The notes: generated from the sequence alone by a model not told the origin. Numbered from the stretch's first letter, positions 17,405 through 26,022 are shown. The stretch is 64,000 bases of DNA from an uncultured Alphaproteobacteria bacterium (GCA_947646585.1 CANSHD010000001.1:439210-503209), one strand, 5' to 3'. Numbers and translations: made by a program.

Positions 17405-17590
17405 GGGAACCTATTATGCGAGATTAGTACTCTCGCGCAACAACCGCCCTGCGCAGGCGTAAAATGCCAATCCCATTTCGTGGGTTGGAAGCGGTGAATA
17501 TATTGAATAAGCCGATAGCATGTTGTTGTGCGAAGTACTAAGTCCAGCCCCCGCCCTGTATTACATGGCGGCTTTTATATTTTTGGCGGT
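17405..17590 (+). ncRNA. Leader RNA copy D (first of tandem pair D-E)
   Basis: 5' hairpin TAGG/CCTA; long P1 of about 20 bases, 17424-17444 with 17522-17541; P2 CGCC/GGCG; P3 CCAATCCCA (17467-17475) with TGGGTTGG (17481-17488); conserved AATATATTGAATAAGC (17497-17512); TCCAGCCC (17543-17550), able to pair with P3 arm GGGTTGGA; terminator CCGCC/GGCGG (17551-17571) and T-rich tail. No convincing gene lies between it and copy E. Confidence 0.78.
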
Positions 17591-17649
17591 GCATATTATT
17601 ATGGAATTGGGGACTGCCGGAATATATAATCAAGACGTGGCTGAGTAAT

Positions 17650-17837
17650 GGTCCCCATTACAAGAACGAGGAGTAGAAACCTCTAATACACGATCGCCTG
17701 TGATACGCGGGCGTTAAACTTCCAACTTGTCGGTTGGAGGCGGGCTCTTATATATTGAAAAGGTCCGAACAATTCATCGTGTATTGTTTTTCTACCCTCC
17801 AACCACCATTATTTCTCTGGTGGCTTGATTTTTTTTG
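17650..17837 (+). ncRNA. Leader RNA copy E (second of tandem pair D-E)
   Basis: 5' hairpin TAATGG/CCATTA; P1 AATACACGAT (17685-17694) with ATCGTGTATT (17776-17785), extended by GTAGAAA/TTTCTAC; P3 CTTCCAAC/GTTGGAGG (17719-17740); motif TATATATTGAAAAGG; CCTCCAACC (17796-17804), a perfect 9-bp match to P3 arm GGTTGGAGG (17732-17740); terminator CCACC/GGTGG (17803-17823) with T8. The gene at 17862 follows. Confidence 0.8.
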
Positions 17838-17861
17838 CAAAATGCCAACAAGGGGACGCAA

Positions 17862-18140
17862 ATGAAAAAAAATACCGCAGCAGCCTCGTTCGTGTCGAAC
17901 GCCGAAAACAATTCCATTACACCCGACACAAATATACCGGAGGCGGAATTCCCGGCGCCGCTTATTTACAAGTTGTCGGAATTTTACCGCCGCCATCCGA
18001 ATTATCCGACGGGTATCGTTGAAATCGCTGTTTTGGCGCGTCTGCTGCATACGGAACTGGACAAGTTTTTGCATCGGCCTCATAAACAGGTGACGCAAAT
18101 ATATTTTGACAGTGATGTTGCGGATAATCACAGGGTCTAA
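17862..18140 (+). CDS. Small hypothetical protein under tandem leaders
   Basis: 92 aa from ATG 17862 (SD AAGGGG). Soluble, no signal peptide or Cys. C-terminal half PTGIVEIAVLARLLHTELDK reads as helices. Family not recognised. It is the only gene downstream of tandem leaders D and E before a terminator, so its expression is likely tightly controlled. Confidence 0.6.
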   Translation: MKKNTAAASFVSNAENNSITPDTNIPEAEFPAPLIYKLSEFYRRHPNYPTGIVEIAVLARLLHTELDKFLHRPHKQVTQIYFDSDVADNHRV

Positions 18141-18172
18141 AAAAAACTCCCCCAATCGGGGGAGCTTTTTTT
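18139..18172. terminator. Bidirectional intrinsic terminator
   Basis: AAAAAACTCCCCC/GGGGGAGCTTTTTTT between convergent genes. Confidence 0.85.
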
Positions 18173-18353
18173 ACTGTACATCCGGGGCGATTGCCGCAAC
18201 CGGACACAGCGCGGCGCATGTGCCGCACGATATGCATTTTGCCGGGTCAATCACGCATTTGCCGTCGGCGCCCACGGATATTGCCATAACCGGACACGCG
18301 CCCATGCATGTGTGACATGCGATACATTTTGCCGGGTCGATTTTGTATGCCAT
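18171..18353 (-). CDS. 2x[4Fe-4S] ferredoxin
   Basis: 60 aa with two canonical clusters: CIACHTCMGACP and CISCGTCAALCP, each CxxCxxCxxxCP. It begins MAYKIDPAKC, typical of clostridial-type ferredoxins. A low-potential electron carrier, consistent with anaerobic enzymes such as NrdG in this window. Confidence 0.93.
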   Translation of the reverse strand: MAYKIDPAKCIACHTCMGACPVMAISVGADGKCVIDPAKCISCGTCAALCPVAAIAPDVQ

Positions 18354-18366
18354 TTGTATTACTCCC

Positions 18367-19089
18367 TTAATTACGATTCAGCAAACTTAACAAATATTGG
18401 AACATTGCGATAAACGAGATGTACATGTGCAGCGCGCCCAATACCGCCAGCTGGTTGCGCTGTGTCTCGTCCGGTGTCACGGCATATGCACGCTTTAATG
18501 TCTGCATGTCGTATGCTGTGAACAACGCGAATACCAAAACACCGATCAGGCATACGATTGTTGCAAACGTGCTGCCCAACGGCCAAATGAAAGAAGCCAA
18601 GCCGACCAGAATCAGGCCAATCATACCCATCATTAAAAATACACCTAGGAAAGACAGGTCTTTGACGGTTTTATATCCGAACAGCGCCATTGCACCGAAC
18701 ATCAGCGCGGCGATAATGAACGCATACAGTATGGACGCCGGATTCACGGCCAGTGCGCCCCAAATCAGCGGTGTCATGCCAAATCCGATTAAAACCGCAT
18801 ACAGCGCCAGCAACAGCCCGCCCGTCAACGGCTTTAATGAAAACGCCTTAACCTGGGCCCATATGGACAGCCCCAGTGCGCCGAATATTACGATATAAAA
18901 CAGTGCGCTCATTCCACCCTCGTTCACCAACAGGCGAATGCCGCCGCCGTAAATCGTCAGCCATGATGTCAGCGCGGACAAACCCACCGCCCCGAACATT
19001 AAGGCAAAGATTCTTTTAAAATACAGCTCTATCCCGCCGGGGCGTTGCGCCTGGGGACGTGGGGCTGTGGCTGTCTTTTTTGCAATCAT
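18367..19089 (-). CDS. Bax inhibitor-1 (BI-1/YccA) family membrane protein
   Basis: 240 aa from ATG 19089 (SD AAGGAG); the longer frame to 19143 lacks support. Seven membrane segments and the C-terminal FALFTAYDMQTLKRAY with Asp fit the BI-1/YccA/TMBIM family, in which these Asp residues control pH-dependent calcium leak. In bacteria members modulate FtsH or stress responses. Ends LLSLLNRN. Confidence 0.88.
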   Translation of the reverse strand: MIAKKTATAPRPQAQRPGGIELYFKRIFALMFGAVGLSALTSWLTIYGGGIRLLVNEGGMSALFYIVIFGALGLSIWAQVKAFSLKPLTGGLLLALYAVLIGFGMTPLIWGALAVNPASILYAFIIAALMFGAMALFGYKTVKDLSFLGVFLMMGMIGLILVGLASFIWPLGSTFATIVCLIGVLVFALFTAYDMQTLKRAYAVTPDETQRNQLAVLGALHMYISFIAMFQYLLSLLNRN

Positions 19090-19161
19090 TATTTTCTCCT
19101 TGTTATTTGAGTTATATATAATACAATCACCCCGTAAATTCAAGAATAAAAGGAGATTGTT

Positions 19162-19356
19162 ATGGCGGGAACACTAAAACCGTCCAAGCCCAGTTTTGAA
19201 AAGATGAGCAAGGACGAAAAGCGTCAGTATTACACGGAACAAATGGCGCGCGCAAAGGAAAGGCTTGAAGAAAACATACGAAATGGCAACGAAAAAGGCG
19301 TACAACACACTCAGGAAATTATTCGTAATTTAGAGGGAATGATTAGCCGCCTTTAA
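19162..19356 (+). CDS. Small charged hypothetical protein
   Basis: 64 aa, SD AAAGGAG. Lys/Glu-rich helix throughout (KDEKRQYYTEQMARAKERLE), probably coiled coil. Divergent from BI-1, 19 bp upstream of the next small gene. Confidence 0.6.
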   Translation: MAGTLKPSKPSFEKMSKDEKRQYYTEQMARAKERLEENIRNGNEKGVQHTQEIIRNLEGMISRL

Positions 19357-19375
19357 AAATAAAGGATAAAAACAT

Positions 19376-19624
19376 ATGTATAACCCGGATGTAAGAACGA
19401 TAAAATCCTCGGACCGTATCGGCTATCCGCCGGCCACAGAAATGGCAACCTTGGAAAGTCAGCGCAACCGTAATCGCGCGCTGGCGGATTTGGCGGACAA
19501 AATTGCGCAGTTTAAACGCGAATGCGCCGCAGAGCAGGAAAAGGAAAATCCGAATATGAAGTATATCGCCGCACGCATGCAAAAGATAGCGCTGATGCAG
19601 CAAACTTTGGAATCCTGTCGTTAA
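19376..19624 (+). CDS. Small charged hypothetical protein
   Basis: 82 aa, SD AAAGGATAA. The C-terminal two thirds is a helical charged region (NRALADLADKIAQFKRECAA). Lies between the 64-aa protein and lgt in one run of genes; no family recognised. Confidence 0.6.
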   Translation: MYNPDVRTIKSSDRIGYPPATEMATLESQRNRNRALADLADKIAQFKRECAAEQEKENPNMKYIAARMQKIALMQQTLESCR

Positions 19625-19640
19625 CGTTAGTATTGGCAAC

Positions 19641-20441
19641 ATGGCAATAATTGTAAATCCGATTTCTCCTGTCGCATTTTCGGTATTCGGCCTGGATATA
19701 CGCTGGTATGCGCTGGCGTATATCGCCGGTTTCGTACTGGGGTATTTTGTTTTTAAATACTTGGCCGGCCGCCGCGACAGCGGCCTGTCCATTTCCAAAA
19801 AGCAAATGGATGATTTGCTGACCGCCGTTATAATCGGCGTTATCTTGGGCGGCCGCCTGGGGTATGTGCTGTTTTATAATCTGCCGTTCTTTTTGGCGCA
19901 CCCGCTGGAAATATTCGCCGTATGGCACGGCGGGATGAGCTTTCACGGCGGCCTTATCGGCGTCATCGTCGCGACAATGTGGGCGGGGCGTCGCATGCAT
20001 CTGAATCCGTGGCGTTTGCTGGATTTAATGGCCGTTGTCGGACCAATCGGTCTGTTCTTTGGCCGTATTGCCAATTTTATAAATATGGAGGTTATGGGCC
20101 GCCCCACCGCGCAGCCCTGGGGGGTTCTGTTTGCCGGCACCGGCGACGTAATCCCGCGCCACCCCAGCCCTTTGTACGAGGCCGCCACCGAAGGCGCATT
20201 GCTGTTCGTCATAATGCTGTGCCTGTATCGGTTTACCGGACTGCGTCGGCGCCCCGGTGCGCTGGCGGGAATGCTGGGCATGCTGTATGCGGTGTTTCGC
20301 ATATTTTGTGAACAGTTCCGCGCGCCCGACGCTCAGATTGGTTTTTTAACCAGCTGGGGCCTTACCATGGGCCAGTTGTTGTCAGGTGCAATGTTTGTCG
20401 CCGGCGCAATAATTTTTGCCTTTGCAATGAGAAAAAAATAA
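19641..20441 (+). CDS. lgt: Prolipoprotein diacylglyceryl transferase
   Basis: 266 aa, usual family length. Transfers diacylglyceryl from phosphatidylglycerol to the lipobox Cys of prolipoproteins at the inner membrane. Family signatures: HGGMSFHGGLIG (with the essential His), GRIANFINMEVMGRPT, RHPSPLYEA and the final EQFRAPDAQIG. About seven membrane spans. Several lipoprotein substrates are encoded nearby (44968, 53564, 57868). Confidence 0.96.
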   Translation: MAIIVNPISPVAFSVFGLDIRWYALAYIAGFVLGYFVFKYLAGRRDSGLSISKKQMDDLLTAVIIGVILGGRLGYVLFYNLPFFLAHPLEIFAVWHGGMSFHGGLIGVIVATMWAGRRMHLNPWRLLDLMAVVGPIGLFFGRIANFINMEVMGRPTAQPWGVLFAGTGDVIPRHPSPLYEAATEGALLFVIMLCLYRFTGLRRRPGALAGMLGMLYAVFRIFCEQFRAPDAQIGFLTSWGLTMGQLLSGAMFVAGAIIFAFAMRKK

Positions 20442-20464
20442 TATAATATACACAACGCAGTTTC

Positions 20465-20554
20465 GGATGGTTGGCAGAGCGGTCGAATGCGGCGGTCTTG
20501 AAAACCGTTGAGGGTGCAAGCCCTCCGGGGGTTCGAATCCCTCACCATCCGCCA
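20465..20554 (+). tRNA. tRNA-Ser(TGA)
   Basis: 90 nt with encoded CCA; acceptor GGATGGT/ACCATCC, long variable arm, anticodon loop CTTGAAA with anticodon TGA. Preceded by an AT-rich TATAAT-type promoter and followed by a CCGCC/GGCGG hairpin at 20564-20585. Confidence 0.96.
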
Positions 20555-20585
20555 GGAATAAATCCGCCGCATGGCGGGTTTTATA

Positions 20586-20683
20586 TTGATTTTTACGTGC
20601 GTTTATGATATAATATAAACCAAGAATAAAGGCGACATTTGTCGCCGTTTTTTATTGCTCCGCCGCGTGCGGGCTTTTTTATT
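20586..20683 (+). promoter_or_regulatory. Promoter followed by two terminator-like hairpins
   Basis: TTGATT (20586-20591), 17-base spacer, TATAAT (20609-20614). Within 70 bases follow GGCGACA/TGTCGCC plus T6 (20631-20652) and CCGC/GCGGG plus T6 (about 20658-20682), both before the SD AAAGGAA of the MuF-GH108 gene. Such a layout suggests attenuation or strongly limited read-through. Confidence 0.5.
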
Positions 20684-20701
20684 TACCCAAAGGAATCATA
20701 A

Positions 20702-21865
20702 ATGAAAACACCAGAATTTTTACGGCAAATAATGTCGTCGCCTGCATATATGGATAAAAATAGCAAGGCGTATGCAATGGCGGAAAGGTATCTGAATCTG
20801 CTGTACCCGGGCATGGCGCAAACCGACGCCACGGGGCGCATGACCGAACCCGAATACGATATGACGCTAAAGCAGTTTAATAAAGCGCAGGATGCCTTGG
20901 AGGCCGCATTGGAAGAGGCTAAACAAGAAGCCGAAGCAGAGTATGAAGAAGCTGGGCAAGAGATAGATATTGATGCCTATGTGGAATTAGAAGAGGCCAT
21001 AGACGTACGTGTTCTGATGCCGGATGGTCGTATCGAAAACAAACAGCTGGAGGTTTATACCCTTGATTTGCCGGAGGACGATGAAAGACCATCCGGCAAC
21101 GTGCGGCGTGTTTGGCGATGGCATACAGAAGATGGTGATAACACCTGTGATGAATGCGCGTCGCGTGATGGCGAAATATATGAAAGTGCGGATGATATTC
21201 CGGAAATCCCGGTGCACCCAAATTGCCATTGTAGCATAACAGAGGATGAAATAGGCCCGGATGGTCACACGCTCAGCAGTAAACCGTATTCGCCAAAAGC
21301 AAAAGAAGAAAAGAATACAGTTGCAAAGGATATAAAAGAAATGACGAAAGACCAGAAATTTGAACAGGCATATAATAAATTAAAAGAACCAGAAGGTGGC
21401 TATACCGACGGTAAAAATCAAGTTCGTGATGAGCCGACAAACATGGGAATAAAGCAAAGTACGCTGGATAATTATGCGACAAAGCATCCGACAAAGGATT
21501 TGCCCGCAGATGTAAAATATTTACAGCCATCACAGGCAAAAGAAATTTATAAGGATATGTACTGGAATAATACAGAAATACCACAAATAGAAAATGACCG
21601 AGTACGAAACGCAGTCTTTGATATGAATGTAATGGGAGGGGCGGGCCGAGTTGTCCAGAGGGCATTGAATGATTTTAGTGATGCCGGGCTTGCCGTAGAT
21701 GGCAAAATTGGTCCAAAAACAGTTGAGGCTTTAAATTCTATTCCGGCAAATAAAGTGTCGGATTTTATGGAAAATTTAAAAGCCGAGCGGCTTGAATATT
21801 TACAACAAACCAAGAACTGGTCAACAGCCAAGGGCGGCTGGACAAAACGTACAAACAACTATTGA
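20702..21865 (+). CDS. MuF-like phage head domain fused to GH108 lysozyme and peptidoglycan-binding domain
   Basis: 387 aa. Residues about 100-180 resemble the C-terminal metal-binding part of Mu gpF/SPP1 gp7 minor head proteins (CDECASRDGEIY, then HPNCHCSI). Residues about 215-330 match GH108 lysozymes, with EGGYTDG holding the likely catalytic Glu231 and EPTNMGIKQSTLD. The C-terminal QRALNDFSDAGLAVDGKIGP looks like a PG_binding_3 domain. No other phage gene is nearby, so this is an orphan, possibly a MuF-type toxin with a cell-wall effector, or a prophage remnant. Confidence 0.7.
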   Translation: MKTPEFLRQIMSSPAYMDKNSKAYAMAERYLNLLYPGMAQTDATGRMTEPEYDMTLKQFNKAQDALEAALEEAKQEAEAEYEEAGQEIDIDAYVELEEAIDVRVLMPDGRIENKQLEVYTLDLPEDDERPSGNVRRVWRWHTEDGDNTCDECASRDGEIYESADDIPEIPVHPNCHCSITEDEIGPDGHTLSSKPYSPKAKEEKNTVAKDIKEMTKDQKFEQAYNKLKEPEGGYTDGKNQVRDEPTNMGIKQSTLDNYATKHPTKDLPADVKYLQPSQAKEIYKDMYWNNTEIPQIENDRVRNAVFDMNVMGGAGRVVQRALNDFSDAGLAVDGKIGPKTVEALNSIPANKVSDFMENLKAERLEYLQQTKNWSTAKGGWTKRTNNY

Positions 21866-22257
21866 ATATCTTTTTCTTCGAAATGCCATCGTCCCAACAC
21901 ATAATCATCAATATATTCAGGAACGTCGTGTATGGGTGTACACTCGGATTGTATCCCTAAATTTTTCCCATTGACATAAACATAAGCGATATCAATAGGG
22001 GTGTCATCTATTAAAATCTGGTACAAGGTTTTGTTTGTCGGTTTATAATATACTGACTGTATTTCTAGGTTGTTGACGTGTTTGGTAACAGGCTCTTTAT
22101 CCATACATGGTGCACAGAAATCAATATAAGACCCTGCATTTTTCAGCAAGTGATACGCATTGTCTGCAACATTTTTCGGAAGCAATGCGCATTGGTCAGC
22201 TTTAGCTAAATGCAATGAAAACATAGTCACTAAAAAGCAGACAAATAATTTTTTCAT
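21859..22257 (-). CDS. Small secreted protein convergent with the lysozyme gene
   Basis: 132 aa with signal peptide (about 1-20, ending HLAKA). Mature part has Cys in DQCALLP, DFCAPCM and SECTPI, suggesting disulfides in the periplasm. Its end overlaps the MuF-GH108 gene by 7 bases tail to tail. A periplasmic protector against that lysozyme is possible but rests on position alone. Confidence 0.6.
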   Translation of the reverse strand: MKKLFVCFLVTMFSLHLAKADQCALLPKNVADNAYHLLKNAGSYIDFCAPCMDKEPVTKHVNNLEIQSVYYKPTNKTLYQILIDDTPIDIAYVYVNGKNLGIQSECTPIHDVPEYIDDYVLGRWHFEEKDIQ

Positions 22258-22392
22258 TGCGTGAATTTTATCTGTTTAATCTCACTTAGTCAAATACTTA
22301 CGAAAAACAATAGACAAGATTTATTGGCGGTGTTGTGTGTTTGGCCTTTAATATAGGCAACGGGGCATTTGCAAATTCTACGGTTGTGCCGA

Positions 22393-23382
22393 TTACAATT
22401 CTTTCTTTATTTTATATTCCACAAATTTTGGGCATGCGGCAAAGTATTTTGCAAATTCGGCGTCAACCCGGCTTAAGCGGGTTATCGTGCCGTCCGCGGC
22501 TATAAACGGCGGGTCGACCCGGCGTAATTTCTGCGGCAGCATGACGCAGTCCGTCGCGGCGTCGTCCGCGCGCCATTGGTCCGGATCGGAATACAGCAGT
22601 GAAAAGTCAACGCCAGCGGCATGCATTTTACGAATTACCTGCATGTCGTTCAGGTGAAAGAAATCGTCGCGTGTCAATATGCCGCGGCCGATTGCGTCGC
22701 GGCAAATCCGCGCCAGCATTTCTTCATAAAACACGCCGGTAAAGCTGGAATATATTTCTTCGTCGGTTGTGTTGAATGCATGCGCAAACAGTCGTGCCGA
22801 TTCCATATCGCGCATTACAAATCCGTCGGGCGTGGCGACGATTGCCCGGCTAAGCTCAACTTCGTCGCATTCCAGCAATTTGCCGTACTGGTGCATATGT
22901 GGAATTGCGCGCAGGCTGTAATCCAGCCTGTCCGCGCACAGGTCCGGCAGTTCGTTCTCTTTCAGTTTGAATCGCGTATCGTCCAGAATCATGTCCAAAT
23001 CAAATCCGGCCTTGGTTATTATTTCGGCCAGTTCGGAATTCTTAACAAATTTTTCATGAACGTCGTCCTGATATTCTTGTGTTTTTGCGGCGTCCGTATC
23101 GCCAAACAGGCGGTCTGAGAGATGCGAAAACGCCGTATGCGACACGTCGTGTATCAGTCCCGCAATTTGTTCCGGCACAGACGCGCCATGGATTCGCAAC
23201 AGCATGAACACCCCGATTGAGTGATGATATCTGGATACGGGAATGGAATAGAACGGCATGTTCGGCCGCCATGGTCCCATGTTTATCCCCTGCAGGCGCT
23301 GAAACGTGGGGGCGGATATAATCTGTGAAAAGACGGGTTCCGTCACGTCGATTACGCCGTAAATTCTATCGCATGCTATCAT
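22393..23382 (-). CDS. HD-domain phosphohydrolase (SAMHD1/dGTPase-like)
   Basis: 329 aa. HD-domain residues: RYHHSIGVFMLL, then GLIHDVSHTAFSH with the His-Asp pair, then DLCADRLDYSLR. The layout FQRLQGINMGPW...H..HSIG matches dNTP triphosphohydrolase/SAMHD1-related proteins. Likely a metal-dependent nucleotide phosphohydrolase; substrate uncertain. Confidence 0.8.
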   Translation of the reverse strand: MIACDRIYGVIDVTEPVFSQIISAPTFQRLQGINMGPWRPNMPFYSIPVSRYHHSIGVFMLLRIHGASVPEQIAGLIHDVSHTAFSHLSDRLFGDTDAAKTQEYQDDVHEKFVKNSELAEIITKAGFDLDMILDDTRFKLKENELPDLCADRLDYSLRAIPHMHQYGKLLECDEVELSRAIVATPDGFVMRDMESARLFAHAFNTTDEEIYSSFTGVFYEEMLARICRDAIGRGILTRDDFFHLNDMQVIRKMHAAGVDFSLLYSDPDQWRADDAATDCVMLPQKLRRVDPPFIAADGTITRLSRVDAEFAKYFAACPKFVEYKIKKEL

Positions 23383-23520
23383 GTGGTTTCCTTTGTTGTT
23401 GTGCGCGCCATTATATCATACTTGGCGTCCGCGCTCCATGTATTTGTTCCTGCTGATTTTATGGGGCAAATAATACAAAATTTATACAACCAACCCACAA
23501 CCCAACAAGGAGATACAAAA

Positions 23521-24063
23521 ATGATGTTGAAATTAAAAATATATTCCACTGTTTTCGTGTTGTACGAAATATTGGCGGTATTGCTGCTGCATTGCCCCTA
23601 TACGTGTGATGCAATGTTTGGCGCCTCGTTCTGCAATGACAGCGTGTTTAAGTATTTTATCGCGCTGTTGGCGGTTCCGGCCGTTGTCGGTCTGATAGTT
23701 ATGTGGATAATGCATATAATTCATGCAATTCGTCGTCGTCACTCGTTCCTGTATCGTGCCCAAGAAGCGGTCGAGGATGTTGCCGGCTCTATTAAAAAGA
23801 CTTTAAAAGAATCCGTATCCAGCAAGGATATAGAAAAATATATCGTTGCGGCCCTGGCGGCGGGTGTAAAAAGATATTCGGATAAAAATCCGGAATTGAA
23901 AAAGACGTTTGGCAACATTATCGGTGCGATAACCGGCGGTGTCGGTGCGGATTTGGGCTGGGATGATGACGCCGATGAAGATTCCGCGGAGGATACGCAC
24001 CGCGCCCCGCGTCGCGCCACGACGGGCAAGTCCCATTCGCGCACGCAAAAGCGTTCCCGCTAG
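23521..24063 (+). CDS. Two-TM hypothetical membrane protein
   Basis: 180 aa from ATG 23521 (SD AAGGAG); the longer frame from 23383 crosses the divergent promoter and is rejected. Two membrane segments (about 8-27 and 44-68) precede a basic helical part and an acidic stretch (DDDADEDSAED) ending in a basic tail. No family recognised. Confidence 0.6.
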   Translation: MMLKLKIYSTVFVLYEILAVLLLHCPYTCDAMFGASFCNDSVFKYFIALLAVPAVVGLIVMWIMHIIHAIRRRHSFLYRAQEAVEDVAGSIKKTLKESVSSKDIEKYIVAALAAGVKRYSDKNPELKKTFGNIIGAITGGVGADLGWDDDADEDSAEDTHRAPRRATTGKSHSRTQKRSR

Positions 24064-24078
24064 GTTTGCCAAAGCACA

Positions 24079-24114
24079 AAAATAAAGCCGCCGTTTTGGC
24101 GGTTTTATTTTTTT
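24079..24114. terminator. Bidirectional intrinsic terminator
   Basis: AAAATAAAGCCGCC/GGCGGTTTTATTTT between convergent genes. Confidence 0.85.
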
Positions 24115-24490
24115 ATCGGGACGTGGTCTGGTCGTCCATTTGTCGTTTAAAAATATCCTTTTTCTTTTCCATCCTGTCCATCAACAGGCCGCCGTACACG
24201 ACGCCGGCCATCATTGCCGGATATACGACCAGACCCGCGCTGGCGTGTCCCTCTTTGTCAATCAGATTATATACAATCATCCCCAGCATGGTCACCAGCT
24301 CCGCCAGCCACACCGCGCTAACCCGTACGCTTTGGCGGCGCAGCTCAATCAGGGTTTTCTTTGCGCGCAGCATCCGTTTGCCCTCGTCCGTGTCGGGGCC
24401 GTGAAAGTCTATCAGCACATCCATGCAGAATTCCAGACGGTCGAACAAGTTCCGTGTTTTATTCGGTAAAATTTTATCTGATATTTTCAT
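24113..24490 (-). CDS. Small membrane hypothetical protein
   Basis: 125 aa, with two likely membrane segments (about 55-75 and 84-103) after a charged N-terminal helix. Divergent from the glycyl-tRNA synthetase gene. No family recognised. Confidence 0.55.
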   Translation of the reverse strand: MKISDKILPNKTRNLFDRLEFCMDVLIDFHGPDTDEGKRMLRAKKTLIELRRQSVRVSAVWLAELVTMLGMIVYNLIDKEGHASAGLVVYPAMMAGVVYGGLLMDRMEKKKDIFKRQMDDQTTSR

Positions 24491-24598
24491 ATCGCGGATT
24501 ATATCGCCGATACGCTGTTTGTCAATATGTCCGTATTTATTATTGCAAAACCGAATAAACGGTATAATATTATGTTTTGTAATATTTAGGGGTAATAA

Positions 24599-25960
24599 AT
24601 GCCAGCAAAAACAATCAGTGATATCGTCGCATTATGCAAGCGGCGCGGTTTTATCTTTACAGGCTCGGAAATATACGGCGGGCTGGGCGGCGCCTATGAT
24701 TATGGTCCGTATGGCGTCGAATTGATGCGCAACATTCGCGACGCATGGTGGAACGCGATGATATATTCGCGCAATGACATCGAAGGTCTGGACGCGGCGC
24801 AAATCAGCAATCGGTTGATGTGGAAATATTCCGGGCACGAGGCCGGATTTTCCGACCCGTTGGTCGAATGTAAAAAGTGCGGCGCCCGCATGCGCCAGGA
24901 CAAGATGGCGGACCCGACCAAGTGCGACAACTGTGGCAGCACCGATATAACGGAACCGCGTGCATATCAGCTGATGATGGGATTGTCTATCGGTGCGATG
25001 GCCGACGGCGCGATAAACGCATACCTGCGCCCGGAAACGGCGACCACGACATACGTCAATTTCAAAAATGTCTTGGACGCCCGCCCGCATAAACTGCCGT
25101 TTGGTATCGCCCAGATTGGCAAGGCGTTCCGTAACGAGATATCACCGCGCGGATTTGTGTTCCGCATGCGTGAGTTTGAACAGGCGGAAATGCAGTATTT
25201 CGTGCACCCCGATACCGATGAAAAATATTTTGAAATGTGGCGTGCGGCGCGTATGGCCTGGTGGACGGATGTTTTGGGCATCCCGGCGGAAAAGCTGCGT
25301 TTCCTGCCACATGAAAAATTGGCGCATTATGCCAAGGCCGCATGTGACATTGAATATGAATTCCCCGACGGCTTTGACGAGGTTGAGGGCATCCACAACC
25401 GCCAGGATTTCGACCTGGGCAGCCATACCAAGGCGCAAAACGAATTCAAAATCAATGCGCACGTTATGGAGAACAAGGATAGCACGGTGAAACTGTCATA
25501 CAGCGATCCGCAGACCGGCGAAAACTTTATCCCGTATGTTATTGAAACGGCGATGGGTGTTAACCGCGCAATGCTGGCCGTTATGCATAACGCATATACC
25601 GAAGAAGATTTGGGGGATGGCAAATCGCGTTTGGTTCTGAAACTGCGTCCGAAACTGGCGCCGGTCAAGGCCGCGGTTATTCCGCTGGCGCGTAATGTGC
25701 CGGAATTGCTGGATACGGCGATGAACATTGAAAATGATTTGCGCGCGCTGGCGATTGGCCGTATAGAGCTGGAAAATTCCGGCAATATCGGCAAGAACTA
25801 TCGTCGCCATGATGAAATTGGAACGCCGGTTTGCGTCACGGTTGACCACCAGACATTGGAAGACGGCACGGTCACACTGCGTCTGCGTGACACGATGGAG
25901 CAGCGCCGCGTCAAAATCGCGGATGTTCCGGCGGCCGTTCTGGAAATAATAAACGGTTGA
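24599..25960 (+). CDS. glyS: Glycyl-tRNA synthetase, class II single-chain (alpha2) type
   Basis: 453 aa. Charges tRNA-Gly. Motifs of the homodimeric GlyRS found in eukaryotes, archaea and some bacteria: ISDIVALCKRRGFIFTGSEI, YGGLGGAYDYGPYG, the Cys4 zinc site CKKCGARMRQDK with CDNCGSTD, MMGLSIGAM, AYLRPETATTTYVNFKN, and QIGKAFRNEISPRGF. Most proteobacteria use the unrelated alpha2beta2 GlyQS enzyme. SD is weak (AGGGGTAATAA). Confidence 0.95.
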   Translation: MPAKTISDIVALCKRRGFIFTGSEIYGGLGGAYDYGPYGVELMRNIRDAWWNAMIYSRNDIEGLDAAQISNRLMWKYSGHEAGFSDPLVECKKCGARMRQDKMADPTKCDNCGSTDITEPRAYQLMMGLSIGAMADGAINAYLRPETATTTYVNFKNVLDARPHKLPFGIAQIGKAFRNEISPRGFVFRMREFEQAEMQYFVHPDTDEKYFEMWRAARMAWWTDVLGIPAEKLRFLPHEKLAHYAKAACDIEYEFPDGFDEVEGIHNRQDFDLGSHTKAQNEFKINAHVMENKDSTVKLSYSDPQTGENFIPYVIETAMGVNRAMLAVMHNAYTEEDLGDGKSRLVLKLRPKLAPVKAAVIPLARNVPELLDTAMNIENDLRALAIGRIELENSGNIGKNYRRHDEIGTPVCVTVDHQTLEDGTVTLRLRDTMEQRRVKIADVPAAVLEIING

Positions 25961-25993
25961 TAAAAAATCCGTCATGCGACGGATTCGGATATA

Positions 25994-26022
25994 AACAATC
26001 CCCCGGAATGGGGGATTGTTTT
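25994..26022 (+). terminator. Intrinsic terminator
   Basis: AACAATCCCCC/GGGGGATTGTT plus T tract after glyS; a smaller hairpin ATCCGTC/GACGGAT precedes it at 25966-25984. The remainder of 26022-26212 shows no gene. Confidence 0.8.

Noticed and set aside
17600..17682. Tiny ORFs between leaders D and E (for example a 15-codon frame)
   Set aside because: Very short, no clear SD, and partly inside the 5' hairpin of leader E. A leader peptide cannot be excluded but has no support.
23383..23520. Longer start for the 180-aa membrane protein
   Set aside because: The extra 46 codons cross the divergent promoter region and lack an SD, whereas AAGGAG precedes the ATG at 23521.
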